In this document: in pieces, positions 22,161 to 35,100 of the stretch
Position numbering within the stretch: position 1 is the stretch's first letter
How the letters are laid out: each line of letters opens with the position of its first letter
Source of the DNA: Fomitopsis serialis
Taxonomy: Eukaryota; Basidiomycota; Agaricomycetes; Polyporales; Fomitopsidaceae
NCBI RefSeq assembly: GCF_022376445.1
Contig: NW_025955065.1
Location: 62,001-126,000 of the forward strand
Length of the DNA: 64,000 nucleotides
Direction of reading: 5' to 3'
Position numbers and translations under genes: made by a program
The notes under the pieces: generated by a model
Database searches by the model: none
What the model was told of the DNA's origin: nothing
Seen by the model: the letters and a program-made list of their open reading frames with translations, nothing else

Positions 22161-24417
22161 TGGGGATGTCTATGTCTCTGTTTGAGAACAGGGCGTTGAG
22201 CGTCGTAGCATTGGGATGCGCGCGCGCAACCATGCCAGGACGTGTCGTGACTGCGCGCAGCACTACTTCCGCCCTTCCAATCCGGACAACTTGGCTCCTG
22301 CAGCGACGCTCCCTGCCTCGGTACCACTCCCGACCTCGCCGGCCGCGACCTGTTTTTATTGCTCGGTGCCTTGCACGTTCAGTCAAGGCGACTCCAGCTG
22401 CTGCCCAGCTCGAGACCACGAAGCAATGGGGACCGTCGTGTCGCGTACCATGAGCGAGCGGCGATCGCATGTATGCGCGTTGTTGTCCGCGGAAGTCGAC
22501 GACAGGCCGTGGCGACACCTACGGGATCTATTGATTCATTAGAGCTTTATCATAGCTCTATGAGCACGGTGAGAGTGGACGGTGAGCAAAACAACTCCCG
22601 TCATTGCGCGCCGCTCCACTCACTAGGGTCCAGCCCCTCCTCGTCCGCCCTCGACCTTCCACTGCACTCCCTGTCATTGCGATGCGATGTCCTTCATGGG
22701 CCCACGCCCACTTTCACGGCGCGTCATAATCCAAGTACTTGTCTATGACGCGCATCCCATCCGTCTTCTGCAGAGGAGCAATGGCTGGCCGAGCGCAACG
22801 CAGACGTGCCCTCTGACGAGGAGCGAGGGGCGAGGTCGGAGGATCGAAGCTAGTCTCCGTAGGCCTCCTCCAAACACGACCCCTTTGAATGGGGGAGGAC
22901 GGTCGCATAGGTCGATGTTGACTAGCAGAGACGGTCGAATATGTCAGATACGGGGAAGCAGGTCTGTCGAGAACACGAGGTTGTGGGCGGAAGCAACAAC
23001 GACTGCGTGTGGGTGCGCGATACGAGCGCCAATTCGCGGACAGCCTCTCTTGACCGTCACCGCGACGATATCGTCCTCTCGCTTCGAGCATGGATGCTAT
23101 TAGGTGGTCGACGCCGTCGTCCTCTGACGATTCCAGACACTGGTGAATACAGTAGGTAAAAGCTCCCGAGTCACTCCTGGGCTCAAATCTGTCCTTGCCT
23201 CGCGGTACGTGTATTTCATCCGAACTCGCGCGTAAGTATAGCTGCTCATATCCTGAGGCACGAAGGTTGAAGGAATTGTCTACGTCTGCTTGGGGGTACT
23301 AAGCTGCTTGCCTCTTTCGGAGTCTCGCGCAGGAGGCCCTTGAGCGGGACATCGCGCGCCCGCTGTCGCCGCTCATTCTACCCACCCAATCCCTGCTTAC
23401 GGACTCAATAAGTGGACGACGCAGACCCTTGACACGAGCTCCGGGCCACACTCGGGGTTTTGGTTAACAAAACAAAGACACGGATGAGTCTGCTCGACGT
23501 GAGTGGCTCCCGACATAGTGCAGATCTCCCACTCACGTCCGCGATCCCTAAGCGAGCGATTCAGCGGCCAGAGAACGTACACTTTGTGAGTATGTGGAGC
23601 ACTTACCTCGAGGTCGGCGAAACTGCTAATATGAGTTAGGTACTTTCTATGCGTCAGGGCCCAGTGGCGCGTCGTCTGATGAACTCGGAGGCGCTCACTA
23701 TCTGTCAATGGACGTCCAAGGCGGACGACACGCACCATGGAAGCCCCTACCAAGGTTCATATTGTGGTTGCCAGTCGCACACTGAATGCAATTGGGGCGA
23801 CAGCCGCGGCCGCGGCGGATGTGAGTAGGTACTGCCTTTGCGTGCCAAGCCGATGCAACTTCGACACGGCTTTGCGCCTGCATGCAAGCGCAAAGGCCGG
23901 CTGCGCATGAACCTCAATATTGAGATGTAGTGCATATGCCATACGATCAGTGACACAATTGACAACTTCTACAACACCGTTTCGACAGTAATCTTTCGAT
24001 GTTGTCATGCTCGACAACATCGCATGCAGCTGCAGCCCATTGCCACCTCGGACATTTGCATGCGAGTGTCCAAAGGCATGCGGCTCCGGTGCAGCGCCTC
24101 GGCGGCTGCTCATGGACACCACACGTACGCTTCTGAACGACCCGGGTACGTCTCGTCCAATCGTGGCTGCCCTGTAACTTAGGTACAATGTGCTGCCGGA
24201 AGCGTGCAACACGTACCAGCGTTACAACGTTATCGCACAGCCAATGGCATACACCTTCCCTCCCATGTCAATCTGTGAGCGTCCAAACCTTGCAGACTCG
24301 AGGCTCGGCGGGTTCCGTTCAGCACCACCTCGACGACATACATCCTCGCCTTTTCAACGTCCGATAGCCAGTACTATCTCGGCATCCTCCTCTGGGACCT
24401 CTGTCAATCGCCCTGAT
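22161..24417. repeat. Upstream block of DUF6535 copy 2
   Basis: No gene recognised. 23400-24230 matches 47220-47960, 54120-54420 and 62340-62680 (CCCTTGACACGA, GACGTGAGTGG hairpin, GGTACTTTCTA, GACGACACGCACCATGGAAG, TTCATATTGTGGT). The hairpin GACGTGAGTGG/CCACTCACGTC is at 23496-23506 and 23529-23539. Short frames beginning at the conserved CACCATGGAAGCC are not conserved between copies. Confidence 0.55.
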
Positions 24418-24537
24418 CTACGTGAGGTTGCGCGACTGAGTCAGCCATACGGTACCATCTTGTCCGTCGTGCTTTCGCTCTCCAAGTCTGCCCATTCGCA
24501 CCTCTCGCCGCCAGACCAATCGCCATACAACGCCGTT
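24418..24537 (+). promoter_or_regulatory. Proximal promoter of DUF6535 copy 2
   Basis: CTACGTGAGGTTGCGCGACT begins 120 bp before the ATG, as in copy 1 (121 bp) and copy 3 (114 bp). A pyrimidine-rich stretch follows. Confidence 0.5.
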
Positions 24538-27500
24538 ATGAGCCTACCCGAGGTACGCATCGTCGTTTTCACTGGCGCGGCAGACAACTGATCACATCTC
24601 TGTTGTATCTGTGGATTGTGTAGGAACCGTCGGCTAATGCCGCGATCTCACTGAACCAGGGCGTCCAAGAGAACACAACGACTCCCGGACCCAACGCGAC
24701 GCCGTCGCCGACCACCGCCGTCGGTTCAACGAGCTTAGGCTCTAGCGGAGGCGATGGGCCCGGACCGTCAGTGAGTATATGCGAAATTGAAGGGAGGATC
24801 ATCGGATTGCTCACTTGTATGCACAGTCATCGAACCCGGCCGTTACGGGTACTAGTGCGGGAGAGTTCCCAGTGCCTCGCGACTCCGCATCCAGACCTCC
24901 GAATCAGGTGAGTACGAACATCGAACAGTCTCTTATGCGTGAAATAATCTTAGTCTGATATGCGTCATCAGGACCCGCATGAGCGAACGGATGGGGCAGA
25001 GAATCCGCCATCAGGAGACCCTCCAGCACAGGGAATAGCGCAGTCAGATCTTGAAAAGGTTTTCAGCGCACTCGAGAAGTTCATGAAGCCACGGAACCCA
25101 ACAGATGCACCAGAAGCTTGGTTGAAACTGGCGGATACAGCGTGGGCCTATGAAAAGGACCGTGCAGATCGATGGCGGAATGAAATCAATACGCTCCTCG
25201 TCTTTGTGAGTCATGTTCACACCGCTGACCAAGCGCGCGCGAAGAGCAACTGAGAGATGCTTCCCTTGTAGGCCGGCTTGTTTTCCGCCGTCCTCACCGC
25301 TTTCGTGGTTCAATTATATTCCGTTCTGCTGCCGGCACCTGACCCCAACACGGCCATCCTGGAGCGCATAGCAGCACAACTCGGTAACATGGCCACCGAT
25401 GCGGTCGCGAGCGCCTCGGTTCCGGTGCCGACGGTTCTCACGAACACTTCATCTACAAGCATCTCCTCACCATCTGCTGCGCCCCGTTGGATCGCCGCGC
25501 TGTGGTTCGTCGCCCTGGTCTTCAGTCTCAGTGCGGCATCCGTCGGTTTAGCCGTGAACCAATGGCTGAACTTCCACGCGACGGAGAAAGCTGGGCTGCA
25601 AGACGCTGCCCAGAAGGCTTGGACGTGGCAGCTCCGTAGGCATGCGATGGACAAGTGGCAAGTGGAGCGCATGGTCAGCATCCTTCCGTTTCTCCTGCAG
25701 GTGGCCCTTGTCCTCTTCCTCGTCGGGGTTGTGGGCTACCTCTGGGAGCTTGGCTTCGACATCGCCGTCCCGAGCACGGTCTTCGTCGGCGCCTTGCTTC
25801 TCTTTCTAGCTTTCACCTCCGTGTCACCTGCATTGGTCGATTACAGTGCCTATAAGTCTCCCCAAGCATGGTGGATCCGCAAGGCCTGCAAACCCATGTG
25901 GCTGGGGATTTACTGGGTCCTCCTGCAGTTGTGTCGGACTATCTTCCTCTTCGTCGACCGAGTCGACGACTGGATTATTTCTCTGACTCAGTCTCGGTCC
26001 GATTGCGTAGCTCGCATTTACAGGCGGATAAAGGGGATTCGTGATTCCCTCTCTCGGCGTCGATCGTACGTGCGTACATTGATGGACGCATCTGACTGGC
26101 TGGCACATGAACAGTCATGTCTGGGTGACTGGACCACCCGCAGCGAAGCAAAGTCCCTATTAATGGACATTTATTCCATTGCAGACGACACAGACGTCCT
26201 TCGCGCGATGGCAACATGCGTGCGTGCGATGCCTATCGCCCGAGCAATCGAAAACGTGACGGGGATCGGCCAAACTATTTTCGACGCCTTGTCAAAACGA
26301 CAGGATCCGCGTTCACAGGCATCCGGGCTCTCTGCATCGGCATCTGGTAGTCAACTGCAATCTGATGGCTTGGACAGCACCTCTACGGCTTTGATAGGTC
26401 GAATGGTGCTGGAGACATTCACTGGCGCGCATACAGAACTTGACGACAGCCCTCTTGACTTGGACTCAAACCGTTGCTTAGCTGGACTTATCCGCGCTAT
26501 GCCTCTCGCCGATGGAACCAAGGCCTGCATGACTTTGTTTCAGCATTTACGCGGTGATCAACTGTCCACGGTAAAACGAAGAGCCACATTGCATATTGTA
26601 CAAAATATTTATGTACCAGTCGACTTCCTCGCGGAGGACAGGATGTACTGGCTGTATTTCAGGATTCAGGAGGCGAGAACATACGACTGTGCACGGCGAA
26701 CCGAGCTATATCGACTGCGCGATGTTGAAAGTAAGTCAAACATCTGCTTCAATCGCAAGGGGCATAAGCTGAAGTTCGACATAGACTGGGAATGCATACA
26801 GACTGCACTCACGGCGGTATACGAAACCCATGACCCTGTATCCACCATCCAAATCACGACAACCGTTCTGGCCATATGCATGTTATCCGTCGAAAACAGG
26901 CACGCATTGCCAGCCGAGCCGTCGAGGGGAGCTTACATGGCCGACATGCTCCGCCGATTCGACGAGCACTTGGCTACCCTCCGCCGCAAGGAGCTGCGAG
27001 ACGCTGTGCAAGACCTCCCTCCCGCGGCCGTATACAGACTCGATTGGGTGTTGTCTCGCATGGTCTGGCGTGGCGACATCTATGCGTCCTGGAGTACGAC
27101 CGACTCGGAGTCGGAGATTCGCCGGAGCACCATGATGTCCACCAATCACATCGCGCGGCGACTCCAGTGGCTGCTGGAATACAATGATTGGACGCCACCA
27201 GGGACGGTCCAAGGGTTCCGCGTTTACTTGCAATATTACGTGCGGTGGGCACAACGGCGCCTAGAACAAGAACAAGGGATAGACCCGAAAGATTGGTCAG
27301 TCATCTTCGCCGCTCAGGATGTCAAAGACACACTGACACTTGCAACAGGGACTCGGAAGGAAGGCTCGAATGCGCTCCAGATGAGCCCCAGAGCGAAGGC
27401 GATCAACGCGTCGACTCCCCGCAGGCGGCTGGCCCAGAGCCTACATCGGAAGCTGTGGACGAGCAGGAGCCGCCGGAGTCGCGCATGGACAGTATCAAGC

Positions 27501-28025
27501 GATCTATAACGCAGTTTATGTAAGTGGTGAATCTGGTACTCGTCCCACGTTCGCTGATCCCCTCTCTATAGCCGTGGTGTCTGGCGAAAATTCATAGGGA
27601 CTGCAGCGCAGGAACCGGACGCTGAGAAGGGGGCCGCTGGGGCTGATACGAACGCAACACAAGATGCACCCGGTGCTACGGACGCCGCACCGACAGCCGT
27701 CAGCGGGGCCCCGCCGGTGACCGCGACGACGGCCGACGAACCGCCGCAAGGGCAGGACGCGGCCCAGGCTGGGTCAGTGCAGTCTCTAGACTACGAAGAC
27801 CCGCACGCAGACGACTCGGGTGCCGCACGCGGAGTAGCTGAGGACGGCGCGGACGCCGACGAAGGTCGTCAGGGCGGACTCGTAGGCGCGTCCGAGCACG
27901 CAGATGAAAGTCAAGGCGGCGACGCGCGTCCGAGTCAGGAGGGACTAGCTTCACCGGGCGACACACCTACGCAACTGTCCGCGTCGCACTGCGAGCCATG
28001 CAGCCAGAGTCCGAACGACGGCTGA
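24538..28025 (+). CDS. DUF6535 membrane protein, copy 2 (1,023 aa, 8 exons)
   Basis: Exons: 24538-24552, 24624-24770, 24827-24907, 24972-25205, 25272-26730, 26785-27295, 27349-27519, 27572-28025; every junction restores frame. The DUF6535 core is AWAYEKDRADRW then LLVF/AGLFSAVLTAFVV, with membrane segments near 156-179, 232-257, 296-319 and 326-348. A long soluble region follows (DWLAHEQSCL, LRAMATCVRAMPIARAI, AGLIRAMPLADG, then a helical segment with AEPSRGAYMADMLRRFD). The tail is acidic and Gln-rich. Only one FMKPR repeat is present. The 54-nt intron 26731-26784 is a multiple of three and has no stop, so it could be retained. The 53-nt intron 27296-27348 (GTCAGT donor, CTGAC branch) is phase 2. 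Very close to copy 1 in sequence. Function unknown. Confidence 0.9.
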
Positions 28026-29089
28026 TTCGGAGGACGGAGGGTGGTGGCATTGACGTCACGGTGTACGTCGTACGTTGCTGGATAGACCATCACCGCCGAA
28101 TGCTGACGCTCACTGCAGGCGGACAGCATGCGCCGACTTTTGACGAACCGTGACGGTGATGGATGAACCTCTCGGTGCACGAACGATTTCTGAGGCTGCG
28201 ATGGGCTGATCTCTCGTGTATGTACTCTGGTTCTCGGTATAGCTGTTTGTGATGTTTGTGTAAGCTATGGTCTCGGAGTCTCGATACGAACGGGTTCACT
28301 GACTGTGTGTACGATACACTTGTGTTCACCGACCGGAACGCCTGGAGCTTCCGCGAACGGGGTGTTGCTGTCCAGCGTCTGTATCATGTCGTGTACTATT
28401 TGTTCGGTACAACTCGCCTCCTGTACGTCTGCTTGGAACCGCTATTGGACTATCGCGTATCAACATAACGCGCCACGTCCCGTCGAGCGGTGTGCGACAA
28501 GCGAGGGCGGATATAAGTGGGGTATAAGTATATTGTGAGTTCTGAACATATTTCGCGACGACCATTACAATTTGTGCCGCCGCGGCCACTAGACAATATG
28601 CGCAGTCTTCTGTGCTACCCTGCGACAGCAACATTGCTCGTACGTCGCGCCGGGTTGACGGACCTGCCTCGGTCACTGGTGCACCAGCATCTGTGTAGAC
28701 TAGGTAAGCTTTAGTACATACCGTAGTCTCGTTCCTCGGTCATCACCACCTCCTGCTCTCACAAGCCTCGCATGCGGCGAGTCGCAGCCTTCCCGTCTTA
28801 ACTGATACACTCATGCATGGACGCCTCGCGGAAGGGCTCCGCCTTCGACGCGGTACCACTTGACGCGACTGTCGAGCGTGCAGCCGGTTCAGCCGAGGAG
28901 GCGGATGCTGGGCGGCGCTCTCGGATGAATTGACATAGAAGAATAGAGCGTGAAGTGAGCATGTAAAAGGTAAGGGATCTGTAATGAAGCAGGACGACGC
29001 AAACCGTAGACGAACGAGACAGAACGTACCGCCGCCAAGAGGCCTCGAGCAGAGTCACTGGCGGTGGGAGCTCAAGCGACGTCATCCGA
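28026..29089. other. Conserved 3' flank of DUF6535 copy 2
   Basis: Same ordered motifs as downstream of copy 1 (TACGTCGTACGTTGCTGG, TAAGCTATGGTCTCGGAGTC, GCATGCGGCGAGTCGCAGCC). No gene seen. Confidence 0.55.
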
Positions 29090-31760
29090 CTCCTCGACTT
29101 GGACCACCTAGACTAGGGGTTCCACCGGTGTGTATGCGCACGAAGGCGGGGAGGCTTGGGGTCCAAGGCAGACTGCGCTGTACCCCGAGGCTGTGACGTC
29201 AGCTGAGCCCAGCGTCCCGCCCGTCATGCGCCCGTGTTGTACATTGTGGCGACGCCGTGCTCCTTCGTGCGACCCGGGAGATGCGTGTGTAGCCCAGGCT
29301 GTAATATCGATTGAAGGTCGGGAAGGAGTAGACGGCAATGTCGCCCGGCGCCAACTGAGCTCGTCGAGGGCGCTGTTTCCGGCCCGCCCGCCCGCCGTCT
29401 CCGACAATCGTCCGAGGCGCGTTTTGGGCGCGTCGCACACCCTCGTTCCCTTCCACTGACGGCAGCGAGCCTCAGCGAGAACGTTCGAACCATCGCGCAT
29501 CTTCTTCTCCTCGCCGTGCTACGCTGGCAGTCGCCGTTCACGTAGCCTCTCCTAAGGCACCCACCTCAAGAGCTCCGCCTCTGCTGCATTCCTCCCCGGC
29601 TACTCACCAATACTCTGCGCATACCCGCGCACGCTTCCGCTCATGGATACAACTTGAAGATCTCCCGCTATGACACCCTTCGTCCCTGGCTGGTTCAAGT
29701 TCTCGCATCCGCCCTCCCAGGAATGTCGACCGCTGAACGGCATCAGTCCTGCCGGCGTGCGACCCCCAGGCATCCGTGCGCTCTTGTCCATCCGGCTTGC
29801 TATGAGCATACTCACGAGTCTCTCGACTACCTGAAGTAGGCATTATCAGGTCCTTTGCTGGAGTAACCTCCTGAAGTTGACTGTCGAGTACCGTGGGCGA
29901 AGCCGCTTGCGTGCCTTCGCTCGTTGCCCCTCTAGTGACTCACTGGTAGTGGGCGGCCCGGGCAGTGATTACGGGTGAGTACAGCCTCTCTCTAGCGTCC
30001 AACAGACCATAGCGTGAGCCGGGACGTGACGACAGGCATACGTGCCAGCAAAGCTAGTTCAAATCCGGACGTATGCCTCTGATAGGTTGTCCGGAATCAT
30101 GCCTCGCCTTCATATCTGACTCACTCTCTGCTCCTCTCGCGCCCGGTATCGCCATAATCACCCGCTGCCTCGTCGACCTTCGCGAAGCTTCGTGTCACAG
30201 AGTACGCACTCGACTCAAGTGCGTCTGTCCGGCGGCGGGTCGACAGGGACGTCCGTCATTCGAGGCAGAGTGTCGGTCAAGAGCCACTGTGACGGAGTGG
30301 ATTCCGCCTCAGTCTGCCGAGCCCCGTGCGCGATCGGACGTGGTATTGCTCGAGCATCCCAGTGCAGCCGTTCCGCCGGTACCACAACACAGGCTGCGAG
30401 CAATCCACGTTCCTTTCTCCCGACTACATGCTCTTCCATCCACGGCGGCCCACTGATTCATACACCTGTTGCGACAACATGCTCTGTTCGCGAATCATAC
30501 TAACCAAAAATGAGCTTATGCGCACGGAGGTCGCTTCCGGCTCACGCGCATGATCCATTCAGTAATCTTCACCGCAGTCACGGCGAGCCCCGCTGCATCA
30601 TGTAGAATCACGGTGTACACTCGCGCCTCCAAGACCGGTGCATACAGCTGACCCGGTCCCCACGGCGGTCGTACTCGGCGTCGGTCCCCAGGATGAACAG
30701 TATCTGGTATGGTGAGTCCAATCTGTCGATAGCGCACAATGCTACGATGTTCGGTGTCCCCGTCGTTGAACACATGCAACCGTAGCGTGTGCTTATCTGC
30801 TACCCTGTAGTCCTACCCGCGCAGGCTGCCGTATCGTGTTCAGTCTTATGCGGTTTCGTCTGATCATTGTTCAGTACGCGCAGTTCTCGGTTTGTCTACT
30901 GTGTAGGTGTCATCCTCAAAGATCAACCCCATCAGTACCCTCCACGCCGCGATAACCGGAGGTCAGCCATCATCGAACGCGATGCTGCAGAACCCGCAGA
31001 CTAGATAGCCCAACTCAAGGCGATCCGTCGATCGAGGAGACCCGAAAAGCGCGGTACGTTTCACCTCTTGGTTTAGCGTGCTGGCTGTTCACATCCCCCC
31101 GTCATGAAGTGCCTCAGAGACCCGATGCGTCGTTTGCGACAGACCCCCTGTCCTCAAGACCGACGCTACGTCCGACTCGAGGTCCTACACGATGTGTTGT
31201 CTCGGGAGGTACGGGGAAGCTCGCGACGAACGCTGTCCGGACGCAGATTGAGGTGCGATCCTCGTTTCCCGCAGTATCATCATTTTGTGTCCTCGCCATT
31301 GCGATGTCTGCGCACACGCCCCCGGATTTTGTACATACAGGACCTTACCACTCCCTTCGGACAGCTTCTGACGGTGTCAATGGTTGTTCATTATCGACTA
31401 ACGCACCGTACGTTGCCAATACCCACCCGTTTATTACCCTATTATGCCAAGTATTCAGCGACTCGTAGGACGGATAGATAAGTACCCGTCGACGGCTTAT
31501 ATGCCGTCAAAAGGAATTCGAAGAATTGTCCCTAGCTGTGCGCGACACGAGATGACATTCATTAATGGTCCTGTTTTGACGTGGCTCGCCAGTGGTCTGG
31601 AGGAGCAATGACGCGACTGGTCGGGTACAACCGCAGTCGACCGGTAGAGATGCAATCTGGGGCGCTTCGCGGATGCTAAATTTAGTTCCGCGGCTCGACG
31701 AGTTCCTGACGTCAGACCATCTCCTTCCCTTCACACTGGTTCAAGCTCCTTAATTTACCT
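29090..31760. repeat. Segmental duplication, downstream block 2 (pairs with 15331-18000)
   Basis: Second copy of the 2.7-kb block after copy 1. Small indels distinguish the two. Similarity ends near 31760, after the module GGTAGAGATGCAATCTGGGG and TTAGTTCCGCGGCTCGACG. Confidence 0.65.
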
Positions 31761-32245
31761 CCGCACCGCACCGCATTTATGACCGAGTGCCATCCGGCGA
31801 CCTTTAATCCTTCCAAATGCGTTCTCCGCCGTCGATTCTGTGAGAACAAGCGTAACGGCGGTCGATCAGCGCGAGTGTCCCGGGCGCAGACGATGCCCGA
31901 AGGGCAATCGCGTGAGGTAGGTACACGACTTTCTACCCTTTATATACCCCTCCCCTTATCCATTCTCGGCCAGGTACTATCGCGGCCGAGCTTGCGAGCT
32001 CGTCCCTGACCGTATGCTCCAACAGATTCATCGAGACACCGGCTGCTTCAGAACAGCGCTACTGCAAGCATCATCTTGTCAGTACTTCCGGAAAATATAA
32101 TTACAGAGCATTAGAGCCACAGTGGTTGTGGAAACAGCGTACACTGGCACTGAAGCACAGACTCGGGCGTCCTCAACTTACAAGAGCGGCAACACCACGA
32201 CACCACGAGTCAGGAAGTCTCGACTAAGGATAGCGAGACAGACTA
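31761..32245. other. No gene seen
   Basis: One short + frame (31779-32009) begins MTECHPATFNPSKCVLRRRF with no recognised domain. TATATACCCC at about 31940 is followed by a pyrimidine run. 32090-32230 resembles 63260-63320, so the DUF6534 duplication extends slightly past its stop codon. Confidence 0.35.
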
Positions 32246-34281
32246 TCATCCGCAGTACGTATCCAAGCAAACAGTCTCCGGATCCGTGGCTGTAACCTTC
32301 CTAGCGCCAATCTTCAAGTTAGCCGTGCCTTCTGTGAAGCCGGATACGTAGGACACCTCGTCACTGCCGGACTGCAGGTGTTGGCGAGCATTCAGGCTGA
32401 AGGAAGTGTGAATAAGGTGCAAGTTAGCGCAGACGATGGAAGCCCATGGTTGTTGCTTACACGGCCATCATCGAGTTAACATACACTGTGAGAGAAATTC
32501 GGTGAGTTCAGGCATCAGAGTAGACATGCTGTGGCGTACTCTTGACCCCCGCACAGTTGAAGATGAACCACGTCAACGTGCTGGGTGCGATAGACGACAG
32601 GAACTGACACGGCGTTGATCTCTAGCTCTGGGCGCTGACCAAGTGTCGAACATAAAGACGAACCATTCCTAGATTTACGATCTGTATCACGCTTGAAGGC
32701 GATCAGTCTGGAGTCAGCGAGATGGTCCAGTGGGATCGGCAAAACGCACGTCGTGAGGATCCCGCGGTTGACGATGTAGACTGTAAGTGTCCGGATGACA
32801 TTGTCGGTGCTTCAGGCGCACATGTCAGCCCGGTACGGATCGAAATGCAGAGAAATTACACACTTTTTGAAGCCCGTCATCCTGCTGCGCAACATCCAGC
32901 AGAGGGCAATGCATATACATACGTCCGCTCCTGCAGCGGCACAATTGTTTATGGCGCTCGGTACCTGCGTGTCTGTCGTCTCAAATCAGTTCATCGTACT
33001 TGGCCTAGAGGCTTACCACGTCTGGGCGAAGAGTATTTGAGATAATCCAGCCGTGCGTACTGGAACAAGTCAATGTGCGGCCATTCGTGACCCACAGCTC
33101 TGCTTACGCAGTATCGTAGACTCCCACTGTCAATGGCGAAGGAGTAGTCAGCGCCGCGGCGATCTGCTATGGATTATGCCATCTCACCGAGGCCGGATAC
33201 TAGCATCGTGCGTGGTCACCGTACAGTCAAGCGATCATGATCTTCCCGACATATAACTCACTGAAAGCCAGTAGAGACAGTACCATCTATCTCAGGCATG
33301 TCCATGTCAGCATGCAGCGTTCCGATGAATGGAGAAGTGCGCTCACGGGGGGGATAGTCACTGTCAGTCGCATTAAGTTATACGTTGATCTGGACTGCCC
33401 AAATACTGACAAACGTAGAGGGTTCAGCATTAGCCACCAGATGCAGGATTAGACCCACGTCGCCAAATTCCGTGGATATAGAAGCTACATATCGTGATAT
33501 GGATCAGAATTCACGTAGCAGTGCTAGAGCCGGTGGATTTGGATACATTTGAACAACGCATATAGTCGCGCGCTGATCGGATTCAAGTTATCAGTCGTGT
33601 ATTATGTTTGCTCAATTGTTCGAGAGAAGGATATCCGCACCAGCATCGCATATTGCACCTATGTCATTGATATTCGACGGCTGAGCCTCCAACGAGAAGT
33701 CTACAAAACTCACTGCAAAAATTCTAGAGAACTCTGCGTTAGAAGAAAGCAGGCGATGCGAGCAGATCAAAAGTACTTCGGCACGACGGTAAGGGCAAGT
33801 AGCTGCGCGTGGCCCTGAACAACATAGGACCATACAATCTGCCATATGATCAACCTCGCTCAGCATAAGGAGGAAATTAAGATATCTGGAGGCCACATAC
33901 ACCGACGTCCGAGATGGTTATGACCGTGTCGAGCGTCCTTGTCGACCTAGTAGTCAGTCCCATGCTACCGAGCGTCAAACCCTCGCACCAACAATGTGCA
34001 GAACACCTGAATGATCCGCCAAAAATCAGAGCTATACTGCGTCGTGACAAACACAGAACGCACGAGTGTCTTCACGAGTAGTCTGTCGCGGCGCAGATAG
34101 TGCCAAGAGTAATACGCGACTTGAGCCAATGTCGAGCCGTAGAACCTGCCGCCGGTGCAATGAATCAGTTCGGGTCCCTCAGGGCGAGGCAGTACCAGGG
34201 AAAAACTCACAATGCGGAGAAAAGTGCGCCAATTAACACACTGCCCATCGTAGGGTTCAAATTGAGTTGTAATATAGACAT
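32246..34281 (-). pseudogene. DUF6534 multi-pass membrane protein gene, probably decayed
   Basis: The - strand carries the DUF6534 family, basidiomycete multi-pass membrane proteins of unknown function. The start is at 34281: exon 1 (34211-34281) reads LNLNPTMGSVLIGALFSA, a 65-nt intron with CTGAT branch follows, then exon 2 from 34145 gives STLAQVAYYSWHYLRRDRLL and VKTL, then a GTGCGT donor. Further on come WSYVVQGHAQLLALTV (about 33800-33860), AGADVCICIALCWMLRSRMTG (about 32890-32950, frame approximate), TDNVIRTLTVYIVNRGIL, PSTLTWFIFN, YVNSMMAV, LNA and finally SYVSGFTEGTANLKIGARK with stop at 32246. These follow the family order. The centre (about 33000-33950) contains stops I could not resolve by splicing, and some donors are weak, so I call it a pseudogene. 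A close relative enters at 63318. Confidence 0.7.
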
Positions 34282-35100
34282 AGTACTCGGCAGAATGGTT
34301 GAGGTTGCAGCAAACTGAACAGTCCAAGGGCGCAGCTTCGCCGTATCTGACTTGGACATCGCATACACAGAGACACGATGTCCAAGCTTTATGATACGTG
34401 GACTTTGTTTACCGCTATCACCAATCACAACTAACGACCCGCCACCTGAACTGGCCCAGTTGTAACTTACCACGACTCGGGCAAAGTAGGTACCAATGAG
34501 GCACCTCGACGGAGAACCCATCTCTTCTGCGGTGTCGTATCAATGGTGCAATTGAGAAGCTCAGATTGATATCTGAGTATCAGGTGGTAGAGCTTCATGT
34601 ACTTACCAATGGTGATTCATCGTGGAGGAGGGGATCATAGGACTCCAGACAAGGCGCCGATATGTCCGATCCTGGTGCGGCGATACACGCCCAAATAGGA
34701 CACCTATGTCAAATCCTGGTGCGGCGATCTTCCTGCGAAATGAAGGGCGCGAGGTCTGATCCATATGCGGCCATACAGGCTCCGCACTGGCATGTCCTAC
34801 CACCATACAGACAGTGATTGCACCTTGTATAAAGTGCATGCTGTAAATGCAACTACTTTTGGGGCATAGATTCCTCTGTAGAAAACACGGAACTTGGCGA
34901 GTCCGTCGAGATCAAAGCACCTTCAAGTTGAACAGTGGAAGATGATCAAGTGTGGACGAAGACTCATCGTACAGCTGCGGAGAAAAGCAAGTTTTACTTC
35001 ACTTTCCAACTAGTTTGCTCCATAACTGACGATGGTATCAGCGGATCTTGGTGAGTAGCAATGGCCATAGTGCGGGCGCCGGGGGTTATGTACAACGAAG
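34282..35100. other. Upstream of the DUF6534 relic; no gene seen
   Basis: Short frames only. A 28-bp motif (TCCTGGTGCGGCGAT with flanks) is repeated at 34667 and 34714, making a small direct duplication. Confidence 0.4.

Noticed and set aside
31779..32009. Zinc-cluster transcription factor start (cysteine/arginine-rich short frame)
   Set aside because: Cysteine spacing does not fit a Zn2Cys6 motif and no downstream exon was found.
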